A stretch of DNA of 64,000 bases, taken from assembly GCF_001442615.1 (NCBI RefSeq), contig NZ_LMXN01000013.1, positions 143,832 through 207,831 on the forward strand, in the 5' to 3' direction. The notes under the pieces were generated by a model. That model did not search any database. It was not told the origin of the DNA and worked only from the letters and a program-made list of their open reading frames with translations. This document shows, piece after piece, positions 1-7,973 of this stretch (position 1 is the stretch's first letter; each line of letters opens with the position of its first letter). Source of the DNA: Algoriphagus resistens (lineage in GTDB: Bacteria > Bacteroidota > Bacteroidia > Cytophagales > Cyclobacteriaceae). The position numbers and the translations under genes were made by a program.

Positions 1-153
1 GACTATTCCAAAATGATGAAACTTGTGCTGACACATGATTTTCATAAATACGTAGGCATAGAACATGGGGAAGAAGGCCGGGAGTGGGAAAGCATAGAAG
101 AGATACGAATAGAGCTGGAGAAGGTGAGAGACCAGCTCCAAAAAGAGGGATAA
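1..153 (+). CDS. C-terminal fragment of an unidentified protein
   Basis: The first reading frame is open from base 1 to a TAA at 151-153, giving the last 50 residues of a protein whose start lies left of the window. The tail is rich in Glu, Arg and Lys and looks helical (for example REWESIEEIRIELEKVRD). No family is recognised. The stop lies 51 bases before the next gene on the same strand, so the two could share a transcript. Confidence 0.5.
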   Translation, partial: DYSKMMKLVLTHDFHKYVGIEHGEEGREWESIEEIRIELEKVRDQLQKEG

Positions 154-204
154 TCCACCACTTAGACTTAATCGAAGTATTCAGGAGCACATCTATTTAC
201 TTTT

Positions 205-591
205 ATGAAAACTGATTTTCTAGGCACGGTCCCCGTACTGCCATCTCAAAATATTGCCCGGGATTTGGATTGGTATTCCCGAAACTTTGGATTTGTCAAG
301 ACCTTTGGTGATAACCTGTACGCAGGCATGCGCTTGGAAGAAATTGTATTGCATTTACAATGGCACGCAGATACTCCCGAAGACCCGCTTTTGGGAGGAT
401 CTGTTGTAAGGATCTTTGTTAGAAATATTGAGCCATATTTTGAATCGCTGGTGATAAAAGGAATTGTGAAATGTGATAAACTTCTCAGAAATACAGATTG
501 GGGAACGCATGAATTTGGCCTTTATGACCTGAACAACAATGCGATTTTTATTGTAGAAGATATTAATTCCTCTTCCGAAAAAACTTCCTGA
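205..591 (+). CDS. VOC superfamily protein (bleomycin-resistance/glyoxalase-like)
   Basis: This 128-residue protein has the size and pattern of a single vicinal-oxygen-chelate protein: two beta-alpha-beta-beta-beta modules. The first begins VPVLPSQNIARDLDWYSRNF and the second ends GTHEFGLYDLNNNAIFIVE. Such proteins bind a metal or a small hydrophobic molecule as dimers; the bleomycin-resistance-like branch often binds ligand without catalysis. No clear set of metal-binding His/Glu residues can be assigned, so a specific reaction is not claimed. A second VOC gene follows 40 bases downstream, separated by a hairpin that overlaps this stop codon. The substrate is unknown. Confidence 0.8.
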   Translation: MKTDFLGTVPVLPSQNIARDLDWYSRNFGFVKTFGDNLYAGMRLEEIVLHLQWHADTPEDPLLGGSVVRIFVRNIEPYFESLVIKGIVKCDKLLRNTDWGTHEFGLYDLNNNAIFIVEDINSSSEKTS

Positions 592-619
592 CTTATCGGG
601 TCGATAAGAACAGGAAGTT
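582..619. terminator. Hairpin overlapping the stop of the first VOC gene
   Basis: The arms AACTTCCTG (582-590) and CAGGAAGTT (611-619) pair perfectly, with an inner TTATCG/CGATAA stem. An A run lies just before the left arm and a short T-rich stretch (CTATTTTCG) just after the right arm. It could act as a weak terminator in either direction, or as a processing structure between two co-directional VOC genes. The stop codon of the upstream gene lies inside the hairpin. Confidence 0.5.
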
Positions 620-631
620 CTATTTTCGTTT

Positions 632-1021
632 ATGAAACAACAACTCGGACAAATTGCAATTTTAGTAAGGGATTACGATGAGGCTATTGACTATTACACC
701 CAAATTCTGGGATTTGAGCTGATCGAGGACACGCATCTCAGTGATGTAAAGCGCTGGGTCCGGGTTTGCCCTCCTGGCTCGGACTGTCAATTGCTTCTTG
801 CCAAAGCTGCCGACGAATTACAACGAAATCAAATTGGTTTTCAGGCTGGCGGAAGGGTTTTCTTATTTCTCTACACCGACAATTTCTATAGAGACTATCA
901 TAATTATACTGCACAGGGAGTGGAATTTATCCGGGAACCATCGGAAGAGGCCTTTGGAACAGTCTCAGTCTTCAAGGATTTGTATGGAAATCTCTGGGAT
1001 TTGATAGAACCAAAACAATGA
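632..1021 (+). CDS. VOC superfamily protein (glyoxalase/dioxygenase-like)
   Basis: This 129-residue protein starts GQIAILVRDYDEAIDYYTQI and ends DLYGNLWDLIEPKQ, the standard opening and closing of single-domain glyoxalase-fold proteins. The terminal Glu in WDLIE sits where many family members carry a metal ligand. The first-strand position, often His, is Gln here, so metal binding may be incomplete. It is only distantly similar to the VOC protein just upstream and is probably an older paralogue. The substrate cannot be inferred. The ATG start fits the usual family length. Confidence 0.82.
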   Translation: MKQQLGQIAILVRDYDEAIDYYTQILGFELIEDTHLSDVKRWVRVCPPGSDCQLLLAKAADELQRNQIGFQAGGRVFLFLYTDNFYRDYHNYTAQGVEFIREPSEEAFGTVSVFKDLYGNLWDLIEPKQ

Positions 1022-1103
1022 TCAGTATTCCTCCATCGGTTTGCAGGAACTTCCCTTTCACTAGTAATTTGTAATTTTAAATTCACTCATTTTAGATTTT
1101 CAA

Positions 1104-1334
1104 TTGGATACACAGCCCAACAATCCCCTTCACGGAGTCAAGCTTGCAGATATAGTCGAGCATCTAGTCGAATTCTATGGCTGGGAGGAACTAGGGCAGC
1201 GCATCACCATACGCTGCTTCACCCACGATCCCTCGGTCAATTCCAGCTTGAAATTTCTTCGAAAAACTCCTTGGGCCAGAGAGCGGGTAGAAGGACTGTA
1301 TTTAAAATCTTTGCGCGATGCTAAAAAAAAATGA
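1104..1334 (+). CDS. VF530 family (DUF2132) small DNA-binding-like protein
   Basis: This 76-residue protein matches the VF530/DUF2132 family: NPLHGVKLADIVEHLVEFYG, then WEELGQRITIRCF, then SLKFLRKTPWARERVEGLY. The family is a small helical fold described as possibly DNA-binding; its cellular role is not established. No in-frame ATG is available near the conserved start, so a TTG start at 1104 is used. It lies 82 bases downstream of the VOC gene on the same strand. The conserved motif covers nearly the whole protein, so the gene is complete. Confidence 0.85.
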   Translation: MDTQPNNPLHGVKLADIVEHLVEFYGWEELGQRITIRCFTHDPSVNSSLKFLRKTPWARERVEGLYLKSLRDAKKK

Positions 1335-1592
1335 ATTGATTACCTGGCCACAAAGAAGACAAGAAGGTTTATCCAATCTTTACAACTTTTCAGGTTCAAT
1401 TATATGAGCCCCATGACTTGGATCTAGGATAGTGAACTCTTTAGACTTCTATTCTTCTTAAGCACAAACTTGCAGCCTGAAGCTACAATACTTTGAGTCC
1501 AAGCCTGCCGTCCCAGGCTGTTCTGAAGAACTAGATAGACATCTCGCTCAGCCTAAATCTTTGTGGACTTAGTGGTTAAAAAACCTGACAAA
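1335..1592. other. Gene-free stretch between the VF530 gene and dnaN terminator
   Basis: No convincing gene is seen on either strand. The only structure noted is a short hairpin, AGCCTG and CAGGCT, around 1502-1519. It has no T run and no context that would make it a terminator. Confidence 0.5.
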
Positions 1593-1620
1593 AAAAGCCC
1601 GAAGAAATCTCCGGGCTTTT
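1593..1620 (-). terminator. Intrinsic terminator downstream of dnaN
   Basis: The arms AAAAGCCCG (1593-1601) and CGGGCTTTT (1612-1620) form a nine-base stem with a ten-base loop. Read on the minus strand the stem is followed by a T run, so it fits as the dnaN terminator 20 bases past the stop. It could also work weakly on the plus strand. Confidence 0.85.
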
Positions 1621-1640
1621 CGTTTTATGAATTGTGGTTA

Positions 1641-2765
1641 TTATACATAGTTATTTAACATCACCGGCATTACCAGCATCAGGATGTCTTCGTTTTCGTC
1701 TTGCTCAGCAGGAAGGATCAAGCCTGCACGATTGGGAGCAGAGAACTTTAGGCTGACTTCCTTGCAAGAAAGATTGTTCAGCATCTCCACCAGGAATTTT
1801 GCATTGAATCCGATTTCAATATCCTCTCCATCGTGGTCACAAGAAAGTCTCTCGTTCGCTTCATTAGAAAAATCAAGGTCTTCTGCAGAGATCAACAATT
1901 CACTGCCTGTCAATTTCAATCTCACCTGATGCGTAGTTTTATTTGCATAGATCGCAATACGACGTAGGGAACTCAATAATTCCTGACGATCAATGGTCAT
2001 CACATTAGGATTTTCCGCGGGGATTACATTTTCGTAATCCGGGAAACGTTCGTCGATCAGACGACAGATCATCTTAATGTTATTGAAATTAAAATAAGCA
2101 TTTGATTGGTTGAACTCCACGGTTACCGGCAGATTCTCGGAAGGCAAAGTTGACTTCAATAAGTTCAGGGCTTTACGCGGGATAATCAACGTAGCTGCCT
2201 CTTGGGAAGCGATATCTACTCTTCTATATCTGACCAATCTATGCCCGTCAGTAGCCACAAAAGTAGTATTGGTTGGACTTAGGTTGATATAAACACCTGT
2301 CATAGCAGGCCGAAGTTCATCAGAACTGGTAGCGAAGATCGTATTGGAAACTGCAGAGGAAAGAACATCAGTGGACATGTCTACAGAAGTAGCATTGCTT
2401 ACTGTTGGGATTTTCGGGAAATCGGTAGCGTTCTCACCAGCCAATCTGTATCGCCCGTTATCAGAGCTGATCTCTACTGCATACGTATCATGATCAATGC
2501 TGAAAGTCACTGGCTGTTCGGGCAGGTTCTTCAAAGTTTCAATCAAAATCTTGGCAGGCACTGCGATATTTCCATCCTCTTTGGCCTCCACGCTGATTTC
2601 GGTGATCATCGAAGTCTGCAAATCAGATGCAGTAATAGTCAATTCACTCTCTTTGATCTCAAAAAGAAAATTCTCCAAAATTGGCACTACAGGATTGGTG
2701 GTCACCACACCGTTGATTGCCGAAAGCTGCTTTAAAAGGGCAGAAGAGGAAACAATAAATTTCAT
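1641..2765 (-). CDS. dnaN: DNA polymerase III sliding clamp, beta subunit
   Basis: This 374-residue protein is the ring-shaped processivity clamp of the replicative polymerase and acts as a dimer around DNA. It has three repeated clamp domains of about 120 residues: the first opens KFIVSSSALLKQLSAINGVV, the second contains LRPAMTGVYINL and FVATDGHRL, and the third ends MLVMPVMLNNYV, the usual place of the conserved C-terminal MPM-like motif. The length is typical. It follows gldG on the same strand after a 120-base AT-rich gap that probably holds its promoter, and a strong terminator follows it. No dnaA or recF lies beside it here. Confidence 0.97.
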   Translation of the reverse strand: MKFIVSSSALLKQLSAINGVVTTNPVVPILENFLFEIKESELTITASDLQTSMITEISVEAKEDGNIAVPAKILIETLKNLPEQPVTFSIDHDTYAVEISSDNGRYRLAGENATDFPKIPTVSNATSVDMSTDVLSSAVSNTIFATSSDELRPAMTGVYINLSPTNTTFVATDGHRLVRYRRVDIASQEAATLIIPRKALNLLKSTLPSENLPVTVEFNQSNAYFNFNNIKMICRLIDERFPDYENVIPAENPNVMTIDRQELLSSLRRIAIYANKTTHQVRLKLTGSELLISAEDLDFSNEANERLSCDHDGEDIEIGFNAKFLVEMLNNLSCKEVSLKFSAPNRAGLILPAEQDENEDILMLVMPVMLNNYV

Positions 2766-2885
2766 ATCGTAGGGCTTAATTTATTTTTACTTTTGAATGG
2801 GGGTAAATTTATAAATAAATTCTAATTCGAACCGTGGTATAACCGATTCTCTGGAAAATTAATGGAATACAAGGGCATTAATCAT

Positions 2886-4574
2886 CTAGTTTAGTTGCCT
2901 GCTGTATTTATTTCTCCGAATCCACCAGATTAACCCGCCAAGAATCACCAAAATGATCACTGGCATCAACACATTGAGTACTTGCCAAAAGGCCTTTTCC
3001 TGCGCAATCTTCACCTTATTTAAGGGACGAATCTGAAAAGTACGGGTTCGGGAAGCAATGATACCTTCAGGCTCGGCAAGATATTGAACTAGGTTTTTCA
3101 GAAACTGTTTATTCGCGAAAGTGGTTTGGCTAAACGGATCTTCCCCCAGAGCTAATGGAGTACCATCTTCAAGATTGGTTTGAGCTTGAAAAACATCTCC
3201 ATCTCCAATCACCACTACTTTCCCAATTCCGCTTTCCTTGAAATCTGCCTTCGAAAAACCTTCCGGAAGAAATCGGTTCTTGTACAGGGAAGTAAATTCT
3301 CCTTCCAACAAATAGGCTAATGGTAAATTTCTCATACCAAACTCTTCCACCTTAGGCTCACGTTCCATATCCGAAAAAGCCACCCGTGCAGGTGCCGGAA
3401 GAATCTTCGTCAAATCAGAGCTAAACATCAACGGTGTTTTCCTGACCCCGTCAGCCTTTACCGTATCAAGGCTGCTGGCAAAGCGGTATTGAACCACATC
3501 AAGACCTTTGGTAATCGCATGCTCCTGCATTCTTGCTGCCAAAATATAAAAAGGCCAGGGTAAAGGCACCATCTGCTGTTGATCTCCAAAATTCCCGCCC
3601 ATCACGGGGATATAACCAAAGTTCAGGTCCTGAATCAAATCTTTATTCACGCGAATCCCATACCGGAAAAGCAATTTATCCAGCCCCAGCTCTACAGGCA
3701 TAGCCAAAGTCCCTTGGCCTCCGGCATTTTCAATCTCAACCGCTACTCCATCTAGTAATACCACTAGATTACCTCCTCCCATGACATATTGATCCAATAA
3801 ATAAATCTCCCGCTCAGTATAGCTCTCTTTTGGCCCTTGGATAAAGATTATCTTAAAGCCAGCTAAATCTGCCGATTTCTCTGCTTGCTCAAGCGGGACC
3901 TTGAAGAGCTCGAATTCTCCATCCAATGCCTCCACCAATCCATAGCCTTGATCAGAACTCATCTCTGCGTGACCCATGATCATCGCTATAGAAGCTGTCT
4001 CAGGAGAAATCAGTTTGCGGATGGCATTGCTGAGCTCAAATTCCAGATTTTCAATGGACTGGTTGAGGATTTGATCCTGTCCCATTCCCCGCTCACCTTT
4101 CAAGACAAGTGCACCCGTTTCATATTCCTCATTGCTAACCAAAATTCCTGGCCAAATCAGTTGCTCCTGTTGTCCAGAATTTAACCGCACGGAAAGATTT
4201 GTCGGAATGATACCATGATCCGACAGGGATAAAATAAAATCCCCTCGCTCTTCTTCAGGTAAACTCAACGGATCAAAATAAGAATAGGTGATCTTTTCGG
4301 GGCTAAAAGCATTGAAAGTCCGAACCGTTTCCTCTATTGACATTTGTAGGCGACGGAATTCTCCCGGGAGGTTTTCTCCAACCAATAGAATCTCAACATG
4401 AATAGGTTCGGTAATATCGGCAAGGACTTCCTCAGTGGCAGGATGAAGAGAATAGCGTTTTTCCTCAGTTAGGTCAATCCGGAAATTCAGGAATTGAGCC
4501 AACAAAACAAACACTAGAATTCCGCCCAAAAAGAATAGCCATGGCTTGGCGATATGTAAGGCGGTATTTTTCAT
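2886..4574 (-). CDS. gldG: GldG, gliding-motility ABC transporter auxiliary protein
   Basis: This 562-residue protein has one membrane helix near the N terminus (residues about 13-30), then RIDLTEEKRYSLHPATEEVL, the hallmark opening of GldG and related ABC-2 auxiliary proteins. A long soluble domain follows, and a second membrane helix lies near the C terminus (VLMPVIILVILGGLIWWI). GldG works with GldF and GldA as an ABC complex linked to Bacteroidota gliding; its transported substrate is unknown. The start overlaps the gldF stop by four bases (ATGA), so the two are translationally coupled. The soluble part resembles the GldG/IFT52-like fold used by this family. Confidence 0.93.
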   Translation of the reverse strand: MKNTALHIAKPWLFFLGGILVFVLLAQFLNFRIDLTEEKRYSLHPATEEVLADITEPIHVEILLVGENLPGEFRRLQMSIEETVRTFNAFSPEKITYSYFDPLSLPEEERGDFILSLSDHGIIPTNLSVRLNSGQQEQLIWPGILVSNEEYETGALVLKGERGMGQDQILNQSIENLEFELSNAIRKLISPETASIAMIMGHAEMSSDQGYGLVEALDGEFELFKVPLEQAEKSADLAGFKIIFIQGPKESYTEREIYLLDQYVMGGGNLVVLLDGVAVEIENAGGQGTLAMPVELGLDKLLFRYGIRVNKDLIQDLNFGYIPVMGGNFGDQQQMVPLPWPFYILAARMQEHAITKGLDVVQYRFASSLDTVKADGVRKTPLMFSSDLTKILPAPARVAFSDMEREPKVEEFGMRNLPLAYLLEGEFTSLYKNRFLPEGFSKADFKESGIGKVVVIGDGDVFQAQTNLEDGTPLALGEDPFSQTTFANKQFLKNLVQYLAEPEGIIASRTRTFQIRPLNKVKIAQEKAFWQVLNVLMPVIILVILGGLIWWIRRNKYSRQLN

Positions 4575-5290
4575 TTATTTCTCAAAACCAAAACTGCCCC
4601 ACCCAAAAACAGCCAAATCATACCGGATAAAAAGAATAAGTCAGAAGAGTCAACCACTCCCCTGCTCAGATTGATGTAATGAAAACTAAGACCAAGATCA
4701 TCTGCCCAATACGAAAGGTTTCCAAGCTGCATATCTGCCACAGCGGAGAAACCGAAATAAAGCACAAAGCATAAAAATACACCAAGTACAAAAGCTACTA
4801 CTTGCTGCGATGTCAAAGAGCTGGCAAACAATCCTACAGCAGCGAACACCGCCCCGATCATAATTAAACCAATCCAAGAACCGAAAAAGCCCGCTTGATC
4901 TAAATTTCCTGGAGGATCGCCAAGTTGTATAATGCTATAGAAGTAAAGTAATGTTGGCAAAAGTGCCACCAGAACCAGGCATAGTAGTGCAACGTATTTT
5001 ACCAAAACTATCTGCACCAAAGAAAGAGGCGAAGTCCTTAAAAGCTCCCAGGTACCTGCTTTCCGCTCATCTGCAATAGCCCGCATAGAAAGAGCGGGAA
5101 CCAAAAATGTAAATACATAGGGTGTATAGGTAAACAATACTTCCAGGTCTGCAAATCCGTATTCCAGTACGCTGCTTTCTGGAAAAACCCAAACAATCAA
5201 ACCCATCGCTACCAGAAATAACGCGAGAACCAGGTAACCGAGAAGGCTTCCGAAAAAGGCGTTGATTTCTTTAAGAAAAAGGCTTTTCAT
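4571..5290 (-). CDS. gldF: GldF, gliding-motility ABC transporter permease
   Basis: This 239-residue ABC-2 type permease has about six hydrophobic segments, beginning INAFFGSLLGYLVLALFLVA. It carries the conserved cytoplasmic motif MRAIADERKAGTWELLRTSP, which couples permease and ATPase in this family. It sits between gldA and gldG with a 2-base gap and a 4-base overlap, so all three gld genes form one operon. GldF with GldG and GldA is required for gliding in some Flavobacterium species (established knowledge). Length matches known GldF proteins. Confidence 0.94.
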   Translation of the reverse strand: MKSLFLKEINAFFGSLLGYLVLALFLVAMGLIVWVFPESSVLEYGFADLEVLFTYTPYVFTFLVPALSMRAIADERKAGTWELLRTSPLSLVQIVLVKYVALLCLVLVALLPTLLYFYSIIQLGDPPGNLDQAGFFGSWIGLIMIGAVFAAVGLFASSLTSQQVVAFVLGVFLCFVLYFGFSAVADMQLGNLSYWADDLGLSFHYINLSRGVVDSSDLFFLSGMIWLFLGGAVLVLRNK

Positions 5291-5292
5291 AG

Positions 5293-6201
5293 TTACACGT
5301 TGGTAATTTCCCGGAAAATTAATTCCAGGTTCTTCTTACTTTGATTAAGGCTGACAAGATTCAACGAACGTTCATGGAGAATCGTCATAATGGCTTTTCT
5401 AGCGACGGTAGGATCTGTAGTGGAGATGAGCAACACATTGCTTCCCTTTGATCCGAAATCAACTTTGCCCACATTTTCGAACCATTGAAGCTCCAAGTCT
5501 TCCTCCGTTTCCAGAATTAAAATCGTTTCGTTAGAATTGGATTTCAAATTAGTAAGCGAGTCCGCAACAAGAATTTTACCCTTGTTAATAATGACTACAT
5601 CCTGGCAAATAGCCTCCACTTCCTGCATGATATGCGTGGAAAGGATTAGCGTTTTGTCCTTGGCCACTTCCTGGATCAGATTTCTTATTTCCACCAACTG
5701 ATTAGGATCAAGTCCCGTAGTCGGCTCATCTAAAATGACTATTTGCGGATCATGGATCAAAGCCCTGGCCAGTCCCACACGCTGGCGATAGCCTTTTGAG
5801 AGCTGACCAATTTTTTTGTGTTGCTCTGGCTCAAGACCAGTTCTAACAAGCATTTCCTTAATCCTGGATCTTAACTTATTTCCAGATAAGGCATACAGTC
5901 CTCCGGAAAATTCAAGAAATTCCCGCACATACATGTCTAGATAAAGCGGATTGTGTTCAGGCAAATAGCCTATCAATTTACTTACTTCCTGGGGATTGAT
6001 CAGCGCATCCCTTCCTAACACTTTCACCTGACCGGCATCAGCCGACAAAAAGCCGGTGATGATTTTCATCGTAGTGGATTTCCCCGCACCATTTGGCCCC
6101 AAAAAGCCTAGAATCCTTCCTGGCTTGGCGGCAAAAGACACCTCATCAAGTGCTTTCTGTGTGCCGTATAATTTGGTAAGCTGGGATACTTCGAGTGACA
6201 T
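5293..6201 (-). CDS. gldA: GldA, gliding-motility ABC transporter ATPase
   Basis: This 302-residue ABC ATPase has Walker A LGPNGAGKSTTMK (about residues 33-45), the signature LSKGYRQRVGLARAL, Walker B IVILDEPTTGLDP and the switch His in ILSTHIMQEV. A C-terminal domain of about 80 residues follows, as in GldA-type proteins. It powers the GldF/GldG permease. It is first in the operon, so expression of the complex starts in the gap to its right. In Flavobacterium johnsoniae gldA lies apart from gldFG; here all three are together. The name rests on the neighbours, since the ATPase alone could be any ABC-2 type ATPase. Confidence 0.93.
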   Translation of the reverse strand: MSLEVSQLTKLYGTQKALDEVSFAAKPGRILGFLGPNGAGKSTTMKIITGFLSADAGQVKVLGRDALINPQEVSKLIGYLPEHNPLYLDMYVREFLEFSGGLYALSGNKLRSRIKEMLVRTGLEPEQHKKIGQLSKGYRQRVGLARALIHDPQIVILDEPTTGLDPNQLVEIRNLIQEVAKDKTLILSTHIMQEVEAICQDVVIINKGKILVADSLTNLKSNSNETILILETEEDLELQWFENVGKVDFGSKGSNVLLISTTDPTVARKAIMTILHERSLNLVSLNQSKKNLELIFREITNV

Positions 6202-6432
6202 GGGGCTTTTTTAGTCAGTCAAAAGTAAGGAAAAAATAGAGTTTTCATGAACTGAAGCGCATTTGGATAATCCATAGTCGGTAATGCATGTTTTCAAATT
6301 AAAGTAATGGAACCAGATATAAACCCTATCCATTTTATTATCCGGTACATTCCCTGCCTGGCTGTACTACAAATGGTCCGTAGGTTAAAACAAGGATTCA
6401 TCAATTAGGATTAGTACATTCGGGTACATTAC

Positions 6433-6596
6433 ACCGATAGTATCAGTGTCACCATCTACCCTGGGGCCATGGGGTCTTTGTTTGCCCACTTGGTGAAGCA
6501 TCACCGGAGACTATCGGTCAATATATCCTTTCACAAGGTCAGTTATCCTTGTGCCTTAAACCCCTTCCACGCTAAAGCGATGAAGGGGTTTTATAA
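6433..6596 (+). ncRNA. Candidate structured RNA ending in a terminator hairpin
   Basis: Three stems lie in a row on the plus strand in a 437-base gap without genes. First, ACCGATAGT (6433-6441) pairs perfectly with ACTATCGGT (6510-6518) and encloses an inner GGTGA/TCACC hairpin at 6492-6505. Second, CACAAGG (6532-6538) pairs with CCTTGTG (6547-6553). Third, AAACCCCTTC and GAAGGGGTTT (about 6558-6592) form a strong GC-rich hairpin followed by TTTT, like an intrinsic terminator. The -7 element of the next gene lies after this hairpin, which argues for a separate transcript rather than a leader of that gene. No known riboswitch, SRP, tmRNA or RNase P core was recognised. Confidence 0.45.
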
Positions 6597-6605
6597 CACA
6601 GAATA

Positions 6606-6613
6606 TAAATTTG
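6606..6613 (+). promoter_or_regulatory. Bacteroidota-type -7 element before the M20 gene
   Basis: TAAATTTG matches the Bacteroidota -7 consensus TAnnTTTG exactly and lies 26 bases before the ATG of the amidohydrolase. No clear TTTG -33 element is seen 19 bases upstream. It lies downstream of the terminator-like hairpin of the candidate RNA. Confidence 0.45.
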
Positions 6614-6638
6614 TATTATATCATATAAACCACAGACG

Positions 6639-7940
6639 ATGAAGAGACTTCTACTCCCCCTACTGCTAGTCCCGATGATCATGGGAACGGGCAATCTTTC
6701 TGCCCAATCAGACCTGCACCCAGCTATTGATACCAAAGCAAATTCCATTGAAGCAAAAGTGATTGAATGGCGGCGGGATATTCACATGCATCCTGAGCTG
6801 GGAAACCAGGAATTCCGGACAGCAAAGAAAGCCGCGGATCATCTGCGCTCACTTGGAATAGAAGTCACCGAAAATGTGGCGGTGACAGGTGTTGTCGGCG
6901 TGTTGAAGGGAGGAAAACCCGGGCCAACCGTAGCACTTAGAGCTGATATGGATGCACTTCCAGTGACGGAACGAAATGATTTGCCATTCAAATCTGTTAA
7001 TACCGCGACCTATAACGGTCAGGAAACAGGTGTAATGCATGCTTGTGGCCATGATTCGCATGTAGCAATTCTAATGGGAGTGGCAGAAGTACTCGCTAGT
7101 ATGAAAGCTGATTTGCAAGGCACGGTAAAGTTTATTTTCCAGCCAGCTGAGGAAGGAGTGTTTGATGCAGAGATTGCCGGAGCTGAACTCATGGTGAAAG
7201 AAGGCGTGATGAACGATGTAGATGCGGTTTTTGGGCTACATATTAATTCCCAGACTGAAATAGGGAAAATCGGGTACAGATCCGGGCCGATCATGGCAGC
7301 AGTGGATAATCTGGAGATCACGGTAAAAGGTGTCCAGGCCCATGGAGCATACCCTTGGTCCAGTGTGGACCCAATTGTCACCAGTTCTCAGATAATCATG
7401 GGGTTACAGACCATCCTTTCGAGAAATGTGAATGTCACCCAAAATCCAGCAGTAGTCACCATCGGAGCTATACATGGTGGGATCCGCCACAACATCATCC
7501 CCGAAGAAGTGGAACTGATCGGGACAGTCAGGACTTTCGGAGATGAGCAACAGGAGTTGGTTCACAAGCGCATCACAGAGATTGTGACCAATATTGCCGA
7601 AAGTGCCGGGGCTACTGTGGATCTGAAGATAAATAAGCTATATCCCTCCACAGTGAATCATCCTGACCTAACGAAGGAAATGCTCCCCTCACTGGAAGCT
7701 GCAGCGGGTGCAGAAAATTTAATTTATTTGAATCCGGTTACCGGAGCTGAGGATTTCAGCTTTTTTCAGCGAGAAAAGCCGGGAGTATTTGTATTTCTGG
7801 GAGGCATGAAAAAAGGAGGCGATCCGCTTACCACACCATCCCATCACACGCCGGGCTTCACCATAGACGAGGGAGGGTTTGTACTGGGAATAAGAACCTT
7901 GAGCTACTTTGTAGTGGATTATTTGGGACAGAATAAGTAG
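6639..7940 (+). CDS. M20D family amidohydrolase/peptidase, exported
   Basis: This 433-residue enzyme belongs to the M20 metallo-aminoacylase group (hippurate, N-acyl-amino-acid or IAA-amino-acid hydrolase type). It has a Sec signal peptide ending near NLSAQ (residue 23), the domain start RRDIHMHPELGNQEFRTAK, the metal site HACGHDSH (residues 135-141), the catalytic QPAEEG near residue 170, a dimerisation lid in the middle, and the late GAEDFSFF motif. It probably removes acyl groups from amino acids or cleaves dipeptides in the periplasm. All usual metal-site motifs are present. The ATG start gives a proper signal peptide. Confidence 0.92.
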   Translation: MKRLLLPLLLVPMIMGTGNLSAQSDLHPAIDTKANSIEAKVIEWRRDIHMHPELGNQEFRTAKKAADHLRSLGIEVTENVAVTGVVGVLKGGKPGPTVALRADMDALPVTERNDLPFKSVNTATYNGQETGVMHACGHDSHVAILMGVAEVLASMKADLQGTVKFIFQPAEEGVFDAEIAGAELMVKEGVMNDVDAVFGLHINSQTEIGKIGYRSGPIMAAVDNLEITVKGVQAHGAYPWSSVDPIVTSSQIIMGLQTILSRNVNVTQNPAVVTIGAIHGGIRHNIIPEEVELIGTVRTFGDEQQELVHKRITEIVTNIAESAGATVDLKINKLYPSTVNHPDLTKEMLPSLEAAAGAENLIYLNPVTGAEDFSFFQREKPGVFVFLGGMKKGGDPLTTPSHHTPGFTIDEGGFVLGIRTLSYFVVDYLGQNK

Positions 7941-7973
7941 AGGCTAGCTAGCCTTAAGTATCAAGAAATTCAA

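Noticed and set aside
1502..1519. Terminator hairpin AGCCTG/CAGGCT
   Set aside because: No T run follows on either strand and no gene ends close by.
6433..6596. SRP RNA or common riboswitch
   Set aside because: The conserved SRP loop sequence and the known cores for TPP, cobalamin, SAM, glycine and c-di-GMP riboswitches were not found by eye.
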